NCBI GenBank assembly: GCA_907163375.1
Contig: CAJQUW010012670.1
Coordinates: 547,001-611,000 of the forward strand
Direction of reading: 5' to 3'
Length of the DNA: 64,000 nucleotides
DNA from: Prostheceraeus crozeri
Taxonomy: Eukaryota > Platyhelminthes > Polycladida > Euryleptidae
Position numbers and translations under genes: made by a program
Part shown: piece after piece, positions 32,730 through 40,655 of the stretch
Position numbering within the stretch: the stretch's first letter is position 1
Layout of the letters: the number at the start of each line of letters is the position of its first letter
Notes under the pieces: model-generated
What the model was told of the DNA's origin: nothing
Seen by the model: only the letters and a program-made list of their open reading frames with translations
Database searches by the model: none

Positions 32730-33060
32730 ATGAGAAACATTAGAGACTTCCAAAAAATATACGGCAAACAAACTACGAATTTCGATTTAAATGAGATTCC
32801 TAAGCAATTGGGAATAAAGAATTTTCACATATTGATGAGTAATGAATTACTATTGATAAAAGATGTGCGAAACACTAACTCTACTAATACAATGCAACAA
32901 TGTAACGTTTTAATTTAATCTAAATTAAATCATTTCAAAATCGAATAAGTAGTAAGGAAAGACATCATTAGAGAACAGTTTTAAATCAATACCCCCCAAG
33001 TAATAAGGAAAAGCATCATTAGAGAACAGTTTTAAATCAATACCCCCTCCCTTCTGACTT
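32730..33060 (+). other. partial duplicate of the protease 5' end, with duplicated leader
   Basis: The frame MRNIRDFQKIYGKQTTNFDL ... GIKNFHILMSNELL parallels the protease N-terminus MSNINEFLKLYGTQTTTNFD ... GIKNFHVLMRGELQ. Between them a 49-bp block (GACATCATTAGAGAACAGTT, then TTAAATCAATACCCCCC) is present twice in tandem (about 32949-32997 and 33000-33048). A local duplication of the gene's 5' part is the simplest reading. Confidence 0.65.
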
Positions 33061-33094
33061 CTAGGGGTCCCTTAAGAAATTTTTTTATTATAAA

Positions 33095-33586
33095 ATGAGC
33101 AACATAAATGAGTTTTTGAAATTATATGGAACACAAACGACAACGAATTTCGACCTAAAGAAAATCGCTAATCGATTAGGAATAAAGAATTTTCATGTTC
33201 TAATGAGAGGCGAATTACAATTCCTAAAAAATAAGCCAACAGGAACCTTCAGTTCCCGGAACAAAGTTCCATCAATAACTATAAATTTCATAACAAATCT
33301 TCATACGTCAGATGAAAAAGGTGTACATTGGTCAGCAGGACAAAGAAATATAAACTGTTCTAATTATTATTTTGACCGCCCGGAGGCTGAGAACTATTGG
33401 TTCGACTCATACGGACTTCCACCTACGAATGAAGTAAGAGAAATACTTGGCAATGGAATTTATAATACGTTTCAAATTCAAAAACCGGGAACTACTTATT
33501 GTGGTCAATTATGTCTTTATGTTTTATTTAAATTACAGGAAGGAGTACCATTTCTAGATATTATGTTAGAATTGAACGAACCGTAG
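33095..33586 (+). CDS. adenain-like cysteine protease (PRO)
   Basis: 163 residues. Maturation protease of the Polinton/adenovirus type (C48/C5 Ulp1 fold), expected to cleave capsid and core precursors in the particle. The catalytic His is at residue 78 (GVHWSAG), an acidic residue at 104 (YWFDSYGLPP) and the Cys at 136 in TTYCGQLCLYVLF, with the Gln-type oxyanion residue upstream (FQIQKPG). The length is that of Polinton proteases. GC-rich hairpin islands sit within the frame (33258-33270) and at its very end (33578-33590). Confidence 0.9.
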   Translation: MSNINEFLKLYGTQTTTNFDLKKIANRLGIKNFHVLMRGELQFLKNKPTGTFSSRNKVPSITINFITNLHTSDEKGVHWSAGQRNINCSNYYFDRPEAENYWFDSYGLPPTNEVREILGNGIYNTFQIQKPGTTYCGQLCLYVLFKLQEGVPFLDIMLELNEP

Positions 33587-33651
33587 GTTCTATGGCTACG
33601 CCTAATAAGGGAATTTCAGTCCCGAAACGTTAGTTCCAATAATAATGATAA

Positions 33652-35031
33652 TTAAAAATCACTTCGTTCTAATTCATTTTGATAAAAACGGCCTCTGATA
33701 TCTTCATTATCTAAATCTTTAATTTCATAAGTAATCGGATAACTTTGATTTATTTTAGAAACTTCAAATATTTCTTTAGTCCAATAACCAACAAAGCCTT
33801 TTTCAAATTTATTCTTATATTTAAATATTCTAACTCTATCTCCAATTTTAAATTTTGGCTTAAGTTTCTGCAAATTCGGATTACTCTCATTCGAATAATT
33901 ATTTTCGAATATTTTCTTTCGTATCAAATCAGGGTCGTCAGAAGCATTCTTTGGGGTTTCTTCAATACCAGAATGAACTTTATTATTGTACTCTTCTACA
34001 ACTCCTGGTAATATCTTCAACCATTTCTGATTTCTTTGCTCAGTAAATTTCTTGAAAATTTTATTTTTCAACGTCCGATTGAATCTTTCTATCACTACCG
34101 CCTTCCCTGCATTTTCAGTTGAATAAACTGAGCCTTGGCGATGACTTTCGTCTGTTTCAAATAGTGGCTGAACGTTTCTGTTATAAAATTCCGACCCTTT
34201 ATCAACAAACAATTTTTTTGGCTTTCTCTTACTTTCTTTAAAGATTTCTTCAAACGCATATTTAACTGATAGACCACTTTTATTTTTTAAAGGCTTTACC
34301 CAAGCGTATCGTGTATATAAATCTATAACGGTCAATGCGTATTTGTAGTCCCTTTCATTCGGCATATGAATAAGATCAGCACTCCAAATATCATCTTTAT
34401 TGAATACTTTTACTTTCAATAAATATTTAGGCCTTCTATATTCCTTGTGGATTTCAGACGCGTAGCGTCCTAGGTCATTCGACATTTCAGACGCGTAGGT
34501 TCGAGCGTTGCTCTCAGACAGCTTTGCTGTCGTTTCATTTAAACCCTGGCCGAATAATATTTTAGCTTGTAAAGCTTTCTTAACCAACATTCTTTCAATT
34601 TTTTCTCTAAATGTAGGATCTTGAATACTATCTAATTCTTGAATCATCTTCTTATCAGCTGCATGTCGAGAACTTAGATCATGATTTCGATAAGCTAAAT
34701 CATGCCTGTAAGCTGCGGCATCTACTCTATTTATCGGTTCTTCACCTGGTTTCGGATTATTATTCTCATCTAGTCTTATATCTAATCGAGTTCCTGGACC
34801 GGTATATGAATGACCAGGAAGATGTTTTTCTTTCGAATATTTACTCCAAATAAAGCCAGGAAAGTTTTCTAATGCTTTTTGTATATCACCACCGAAGTGG
34901 TATGGAACTTTGTTCTTGTCACCACCAATATGCTGACAATTTGAGTTTTTATTTTTGTTTAATAGATAATTTAATAAATCTAAATTAGAAATTTTTAATT
35001 TAATTAAATTTTCGAAATTTGTAGAATTCAT
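33652..35031 (-). CDS. phospholipase A2 domain fused to retroviral-type integrase
   Basis: 459 residues in one frame. Residues about 70-135 match parvovirus-VP1-like phospholipase A2: calcium loop YTGPGT (76-81), catalytic HD (110-111) in AAAYRHDLAYRNHD, and the later Asp (126) in RHAADKKMIQEL. Residues about 205-350 are a DDE integrase core: D219 (IWSADLIHM), D277 (LFVDKGSEF), E315 (VVIERFNRTLK). A basic C-terminal tail has FKIGDRVRIFKYK and GYWTKEIFEV, like integrase C-terminal domains. The linker (about 162-200) is built from GC-rich hairpin islands. The usual zinc-binding integrase N-terminus is not seen. PLA2 would help breach endosomal membrane and integrase inserts the genome; two such jobs in one chain is unexpected. 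Confidence 0.85.
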   Translation of the reverse strand: MNSTNFENLIKLKISNLDLLNYLLNKNKNSNCQHIGGDKNKVPYHFGGDIQKALENFPGFIWSKYSKEKHLPGHSYTGPGTRLDIRLDENNNPKPGEEPINRVDAAAYRHDLAYRNHDLSSRHAADKKMIQELDSIQDPTFREKIERMLVKKALQAKILFGQGLNETTAKLSESNARTYASEMSNDLGRYASEIHKEYRRPKYLLKVKVFNKDDIWSADLIHMPNERDYKYALTVIDLYTRYAWVKPLKNKSGLSVKYAFEEIFKESKRKPKKLFVDKGSEFYNRNVQPLFETDESHRQGSVYSTENAGKAVVIERFNRTLKNKIFKKFTEQRNQKWLKILPGVVEEYNNKVHSGIEETPKNASDDPDLIRKKIFENNYSNESNPNLQKLKPKFKIGDRVRIFKYKNKFEKGFVGYWTKEIFEVSKINQSYPITYEIKDLDNEDIRGRFYQNELERSDF

Positions 35032-35071
35032 TTTAAAAGATAAAAAAAATTTAACAGATAAAATAAATGTT

Positions 35072-35554
35072 TTACCGAATCATACTAGGACTTAGATATA
35101 TTCCAGAACCATCTTTTGTTTCTTTAATTTCAATTAAATCATCAACATTGTGGAGAATATTTTTAAGAACTCGTTTTCCTTCATCAACTAATTTTAATTT
35201 ACTAATAAAATTATCCACTATTCCGTCACCCCTAGCAACTTTCTCTAACTCTCTATTATGACGTTTTTGTTCTTCTAATGCTGCCTTCTCTGATTTATTT
35301 TTATTTACTGCTTGGACAATACCAGCTGTCCCACCTGCAACACTTCCTGCTGCAGCTATGCCACCTATTATTAGTGGAATTAATGGGAGCATTCCACCAT
35401 TCTTTTCTTCTTGTAATTGAATATTCTCTATCATTGGTTTACTTATGTAATACTTTTTTTTATTAATAGTAATAGTTTTAGGGGTATTTTTGTCAACAAT
35501 ATTACGTAATTTTAATTCAACAGTTTTATTATTATTACTTTTCGCTTGCGACAT
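35072..35554 (-). CDS. virion core/pX-like protein
   Basis: 160 residues. A basic N-terminus (VELKLRNIVDKNTPKTITIN) is followed by GGMLPLIPLIIGGIAAAGSV and GGTAGIVQAVNK, resembling the hydrophobic GGxLPxLIPLI segment of adenovirus pX/mu and of adintovirus virion proteins, then a charged helix. Probably a DNA-binding or membrane-active capsid-internal protein. It sits between the PLA2-integrase gene and the MCP in the minus late-type block. Assignment rests on one motif. Confidence 0.6.
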   Translation of the reverse strand: MSQAKSNNNKTVELKLRNIVDKNTPKTITINKKKYYISKPMIENIQLQEEKNGGMLPLIPLIIGGIAAAGSVAGGTAGIVQAVNKNKSEKAALEEQKRHNRELEKVARGDGIVDNFISKLKLVDEGKRVLKNILHNVDDLIEIKETKDGSGIYLSPSMIR

Positions 35555-35744
35555 TTTTAATAAAAAAATTTTAAGTTATCAAAAATTTTAATCTATTCTA
35601 GTTATGAATGAATTATAAGTTAAGAATTTTTTTAATCTATTCTAGTTATGAAAAATTTTAAGTTACCAAAAAATTTGAAGTTACCAAAAATTTTAATCTA
35701 TTCTAGTTATGAAAAAAATTAATCAATCGACGAAGTCTTGGGCT

Positions 35745-37091
35745 TTAACCTATCCTAGCCATCTTCCCATTAAGAACTTCAATAGAATATTTTACATCTT
35801 CTAGCAATAAACCATAAGCCATCAATGAAGTTGTGGAATCTTTCTTTTCAATATTAATTGTTACATCACAACCAGACTTGATAATATCTTCAGATTGTGC
35901 ACTTAAATCGAAACAGAAAACAGGATATAAATGTCTCCAATCTCCAGGAGTTAATTGTGGTTCAACTCCAAATTCTATACAAAGATTACGATAAGAATCA
36001 TATCCTTCCATAAATTGATTATTGGTATCATCGAATCTTAATGGATCAATTGGATATCGGGTTTGATTTAATGAAACTTGTAAACTTCGAATTGTATTAA
36101 TATGGAAGAGATCTTATCAAGTTATCAAGTTCTTATCAAAACTTGGAGAATTATTTCTTTGAAAAGTTAGCAATAAATATCTTGGAGTATTCGCAGTTCT
36201 AGTAAAATGCCAGTTAAATCTTTGTTCGGAAAAAGTTACTGAACTAGCAGTTCTCTTTAGAAAATTTACTGGAATTGGTTTGTTAGTATTTAATCTTTTT
36301 GCAATAGCTGTTTCAATCTCTAAACTAGGAGTAATATGCTTAATCCACCATTCAAGTCTATCAATTTTTAAATATGCTTTTTTCCCAGTCTTACCAAAAA
36401 AGATTAATTCATTATTTGCTGTACGATGAATTATTAATTTAAATTTTAATTGATATGACATTTTGTCATAATCTAAATATCCGAATAATGGAGACAATGA
36501 CCAATTTACTGTCTGTTTACTTTTCTTGTTAAACTCACGTCTTTCTTTATATGCATCATTATTTGTTTTATTTAAATGTTTTGCAATATTTTCTACATCT
36601 TTCGCAATTCCTGCTGCATCTGTTCCAGCGTGAGTTAAATCATCAACAATTATACCATCATTAGTATCAGGAAACCAACCTTCGATTTCATACTTTTTAT
36701 TATTTTCACCAATTGTTACAAATCTAAGCATTGTATCAATTACACCTGGAGAATCACTTATTGTTTCTATATTTTGAGTTGCAACATCTAAACGCATTTG
36801 TGTAAATAATCTTGGAAAGAAATTATTCTCTAGTGCAATATTATCGGTATCTGGTAATGGTGTTGTAAAATTGGCATCACTATACAAAGAATATTCACAG
36901 TGTAAAAATGAATCAGGTAGATATATATAACTCTGCTGATTATCAACTTCAAAAATTAAATCACCTCCAGTATTTACTCTACTGGAAGATCCGGGATTCA
37001 TAGCAATTCTTATATAGTCATTCTTTTTTTGATTATTACTGACGAACGGAGGATCGTCTAATCTAAATTTATTTTCGATAAGCGAAGACAT
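35745..37091 (-). pseudogene. major capsid protein (double jelly-roll) region, broken
   Basis: The Polinton MCP would build the hexon-like trimers of the shell. Seen here: MSSLIENKFRLDDPPFVSNN start, YIRIAMNPGSSSRVNTGGDL, YIYLPDSFLHCEYSLY, NNFFPRLFTQMRLDVATQNI, LDYDKMSYQLKFKLIIHR, LKIDRLEWWIKHITPSLEIE, RYLLLTFQRNNS, and near the far end DWRHLYPVFCFDLSAQSEDI and VKYSIEVLNGKMARIG. Position and motifs agree with MCPs of animal Polintons. The gene is broken. It is preceded by an A/T tract like its neighbours. Confidence 0.8.
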
Positions 37092-37186
37092 TTTTATAAA
37101 AAATAATTTGACTTTTTGTTTTTCTCACACACAGAAAAAATTCTGCTAAAAAAATTTTGCTAAGAAAATTTTACTAAAATATAATT

Positions 37187-37705
37187 TTAGAATTTTGCTA
37201 GACCATTACCTCTTATTTCTTCAATTGAACGTTTTATGGCTACGCCTGTTTTCTTCCCCTTTTTACTATCAGACGGAGCTCCGCTCCTCAAGGTTTCCCC
37301 AACAGCTATGTTAGCAATTTTATTTTTTGTTTCATCTGAAAGTTTTTTTAAATTTTTTAGTTCTTCGGAATCATTCCTAAGTTTACGAATAGCTTCTAGT
37401 TGTTTTAATTCGTTTTGAGACTTGACAGCATTTGATATTGCACTAGCTGTACTACCTATAGCAGCTGCTCCTTTTGCAGCAGATGTAATCAAATCTTTAT
37501 TATTTTTAATTAAGTTAACGATACTTCCAATACCAGAGAAGATCCCAGCTCCTTCCGTGTGAACGGCACCTGCGGTGCCTAGGAACTTTTCTGTTCCGAC
37601 TGTTTCTCTATTATCATAATGGTACACAGATTTCATAGATGGTTCATGAGCAATTTTTTGATTTGAAGCAAAATGTTTAAGATTGTGTTTATAAATTATA
37701 GGCAT
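37187..37705 (-). CDS. pVI-like minor virion protein
   Basis: 172 residues. After a basic start comes a glycine-rich amphipathic stretch (GAGIFSGIGSIVNLIKNNKD, then SAAKGAAAIGSTASAISNAV) and a charged helix; such an amphipathic helix is the membrane-lytic part of adenovirus pVI and of equivalents in related elements. Just upstream of the MCP in the same block. Two GC-rich hairpins (37275-37287, 37565-37579) lie within the frame and encode SGAPS- and GTAGAV-type insertions. Confidence 0.55.
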   Translation of the reverse strand: MPIIYKHNLKHFASNQKIAHEPSMKSVYHYDNRETVGTEKFLGTAGAVHTEGAGIFSGIGSIVNLIKNNKDLITSAAKGAAAIGSTASAISNAVKSQNELKQLEAIRKLRNDSEELKNLKKLSDETKNKIANIAVGETLRSGAPSDSKKGKKTGVAIKRSIEEIRGNGLAKF

Positions 37706-37747
37706 TTTTTAGGATTAAATTTGACTTTTGGGAAAAATATCTACGTG

Positions 37748-38557
37748 TTAAGATTTACGTTTGTGAATGGACAACAACTTCGAGATAACTTCATTAATTG
37801 ACTGTTGCACTTTATCTATTGCGTCAAGCAGCGTGTGATGTACTTTATTTTCTTTTCTATTAACTTGCATTTTCTGCTGATTAATCTTCAATGCCGTTTT
37901 AAGTGCATTTAACTTAATTTTAAGAACATCTAATTGTCTTTTAACAGCATCTAACTGTTCTTTATTTTCTTTAGAGTTTTCTTGTAAATTTTTCTTTAAT
38001 TCATTTTCTAAATTGATTTTAAGAGTTTTCATTTTATCAACTCTTTGATTAAGTGAGTTTACTTCATTTATTATTCTATTCATCTTTTTCATTTGTTGAG
38101 TAATTTTAGAACTTAATTCATCAACACTTTTTTGGAATGTAGTTTGTAACTGCTTTAAATTTTTTTTAATTCTTTCAGGTAGTTTTTCTATTTCATCTTC
38201 TAATTGTTCTTTTAACATTTTTATCTGATGTTTATTTTTAATGACTGCAGATTTTAAATTTATAGAAAGTAATATTAAAATTTTTGATTGTTCAGAAATC
38301 TTTTTAAAAAGTTTTGCTATATCTGCTTCTAGCTCTCTATCCTTTTTATCAAGTTTTAATAATTTTTCGTTTAATGATTTGTCATTAAGTTTAAGCAACT
38401 TCAATTCATTCATCAGTGGAACCAAAACATCGTTTATATATTTTTCTTTTAAATCATTGATTTGTGTATCAACATATTGTTTATTTGTTAACTCTGTATT
38501 TTGTTGCGGAAGAATAGAAAGATGCAATGGACCAGATAAAACGTCTCCAGTTTTCAT
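37748..38557 (-). CDS. coiled-coil fibre-like protein with phage tail-fibre N-motif
   Basis: 269 residues. The N-terminus MKTGDVLSGPLHLSILPQQN then TELTNKQYVDTQI reproduces the GDxxxGPLxL ... ATKKYVD repeat of bacteriophage tail-fibre and collar proteins. The remaining ~230 residues are continuous charged heptad coiled coil. No C-terminal head domain is visible. A trimeric fibre or spike attached to the capsid is a reasonable inference; a scaffold is the alternative. It is the first gene of the minus block, back to back with the plus block at 38.85 kb. Confidence 0.6.
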   Translation of the reverse strand: MKTGDVLSGPLHLSILPQQNTELTNKQYVDTQINDLKEKYINDVLVPLMNELKLLKLNDKSLNEKLLKLDKKDRELEADIAKLFKKISEQSKILILLSINLKSAVIKNKHQIKMLKEQLEDEIEKLPERIKKNLKQLQTTFQKSVDELSSKITQQMKKMNRIINEVNSLNQRVDKMKTLKINLENELKKNLQENSKENKEQLDAVKRQLDVLKIKLNALKTALKINQQKMQVNRKENKVHHTLLDAIDKVQQSINEVISKLLSIHKRKS

Positions 38558-38850
38558 AATATAATTTTATATTTCTATTTCTGATTCACGACTATTCGGG
38601 ATATATGCACCTCCACCAACATTTGGTAACATCATTTTTAAAACAATAAAAAAGTAAAATTTTTTCTAATAAAACTAAAAAAAATAAAATTTTTTCTAAT
38701 AAAAATAAAAAAATGGATAAAGCAAATTTAAAAAAATTATATTCGCCCGCATCATCCTGTTCTTCTTATTCGACGAGATGAACGGGATTTGAAAATAAAT
38801 GTTTTGATAATAATAATAATAATAATAATCCATGTATAGATGTTAATCTT

Positions 38851-40035
38851 TTGTTTGAATTACAAGCCGAAATATTTAGAGAACAGACTAAAGGTTTACC
38901 TTCTATAGAAACTAATTATTGTTTATTTCCAGGTGATCCATTTATTAAATTTATGGAGATTGTTAGTAAATATAATGATGTAGCTTATGTTGAATTAAAT
39001 AAAGAAAATATGGTTATAATAGGTCATAATAATGTTTATGGATTTATTAGAGCAGTGTTACCAATTAGTAATACTGATTGGATAGAAAATAAAATTATTA
39101 ATTATATCAATATTAAAGAATTAGTTGAAAAATTAAAATCTTTTTCCAAAGAAAAAATAAGATTATTTGTTGATGAACAAAATCAATATAACATTCATAT
39201 AGAGAGTAAAAAGCATAACGAAGAATTATTATGTCAAGTATATTATAGAGATACAATTTATAAACAAGAAACATTAGAAATGCCGCAAAGATATGATGAT
39301 GATACGTATATAGGATTATATTCCAACTTAAATATTAATTTATTAAAATCTTATATAAATGGTTTAGCTCAACAAGAGAAAATTTATATGTGGACAACAC
39401 CTTATACTATTAACAATGACCATAATCATAATAAACGAACCGAAGGTTCTAGGGCTTTGCCCGATCTTAAAGAATCTTATGATAATAATGATAATAATAT
39501 AGATGATGATAATATAGATGATGATTCAGAAACATCTGAAAATGGTGTAAATGGTAAAAAAGATTATAAAAATATTAGTAATTATAAAAATTTATCTAAA
39601 TTTCATTTTCTTACAATTGAAAATAATAATGATGGTATAGTTGAAGATACTGTTAGACAACTATGTGTTGGGTCTACAAAATTTAAATTAGGATTTACAT
39701 CTAATCAATTTAAAATTTTATCATCTTTAATAAAAACTAAAAGTGATTCAGATTATGGTGGTGTTATTAAATTTTCCAAAAGAGATCAAAGTCCAATATT
39801 TTTCTCTATTATATTATTATCAGATAAGAAATGTAATTTAGAATTAGATATTCCTATCAGGGAATGGTATCCAATCATGGAAGGGCATCCTATACCAAAA
39901 AGTGTAATTTATGATGATGAAGAAACAATTTATGATGATGATGAAGAATCAATTGATGATGATGATAAAAAATCAATAGTTAGTGAAAAAAAATTTAAAT
40001 TATCTTTTGATAAAACATTATATGATGAAACTTAA
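38851..40035 (+). CDS. unassigned Polinton protein, possible clamp-like fold
   Basis: 394 residues. The alternating pattern FIKFMEIVSKYNDVAYVELN, NKENMVIIGHN, IKELVEKLKSFSKEKIRLFV followed in the second half by HFLTIENNNDGIVEDTVRQL and KFKLGFTSNQFKILSSLIK is reminiscent of sliding-clamp domains. The middle and end have Asp-rich runs. A GC-rich double hairpin (39437-39462) encodes an in-frame RTEGSRALPD insertion. It heads the block with the DNA polymerase, which suits a replication accessory, but I cannot assign a family. Confidence 0.45.
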   Translation: MFELQAEIFREQTKGLPSIETNYCLFPGDPFIKFMEIVSKYNDVAYVELNKENMVIIGHNNVYGFIRAVLPISNTDWIENKIINYINIKELVEKLKSFSKEKIRLFVDEQNQYNIHIESKKHNEELLCQVYYRDTIYKQETLEMPQRYDDDTYIGLYSNLNINLLKSYINGLAQQEKIYMWTTPYTINNDHNHNKRTEGSRALPDLKESYDNNDNNIDDDNIDDDSETSENGVNGKKDYKNISNYKNLSKFHFLTIENNNDGIVEDTVRQLCVGSTKFKLGFTSNQFKILSSLIKTKSDSDYGGVIKFSKRDQSPIFFSIILLSDKKCNLELDIPIREWYPIMEGHPIPKSVIYDDEETIYDDDEESIDDDDKKSIVSEKKFKLSFDKTLYDET

Positions 40036-40180
40036 TATGATAAAACTTAATGTGATAAAGAAAATAAAATAACTTAGGAACGTGAAATATATAATAATAT
40101 AAAATAACACTCAAGTCCTTGATATTAGAATGTTTATATCTAAAATTAAAACACAATTTTTTCTTTAAAAAATAAAAAAA

Positions 40181-40636
40181 ATGGAAAATACCAAGTTTTA
40201 TTGTAACTTATGTAAAAAAAAGTTGCAAACAAAAAGAAGTTATCAATCTCATTTAAATAGTAAATTGCATTTACAAAATGTAGATCGAGTTGATGAAGGA
40301 AATATATTAAAATTAAATAGTTATAAAAACTATCTAGAAACATTGCCTACTGATATAAAAGTTAAAAAAATGTTTGATGATTATTCACATTCGGAATATA
40401 AAAAAGTTTTTAATAGTGAAGATGAGACCTTACCAGATGGAAGATATTTATTTAGAGATACTGATGAATTTAACGAAATAGATGAATTTGATGAAGCCGT
40501 AACAGATATAAAATATTTATTTAATCAGTCTGTGCGCGGGACATCGGAGATGTCTTCCAGGGCTTCGCCCGTTGAACATAATGAAACCGATGAAACTTTT
40601 TATAATGTATTAAAAAAACTTTTTCAAAATATTTAA
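40181..40636 (+). CDS. C2H2 zinc-finger protein
   Basis: 151 residues with one finger at the N-terminus (FYCNLCKKKLQTKRSYQSHL then NSKLH) and an acidic remainder. A hairpin island (40540-40570) encodes RGTSEMSSRASPVE in frame. Immediately upstream of the polymerase region; may bind DNA or RNA. Family unknown. Confidence 0.55.
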   Translation: MENTKFYCNLCKKKLQTKRSYQSHLNSKLHLQNVDRVDEGNILKLNSYKNYLETLPTDIKVKKMFDDYSHSEYKKVFNSEDETLPDGRYLFRDTDEFNEIDEFDEAVTDIKYLFNQSVRGTSEMSSRASPVEHNETDETFYNVLKKLFQNI

Positions 40637-40655
40637 GAAATCTTTCAAATGTTAT

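Noticed and set aside
33745-34011. Plus-strand 88-codon frame inside the integrase gene
   Set aside because: Antisense shadow, Phe/Ile-rich as expected opposite Lys/Asn-rich coding DNA.
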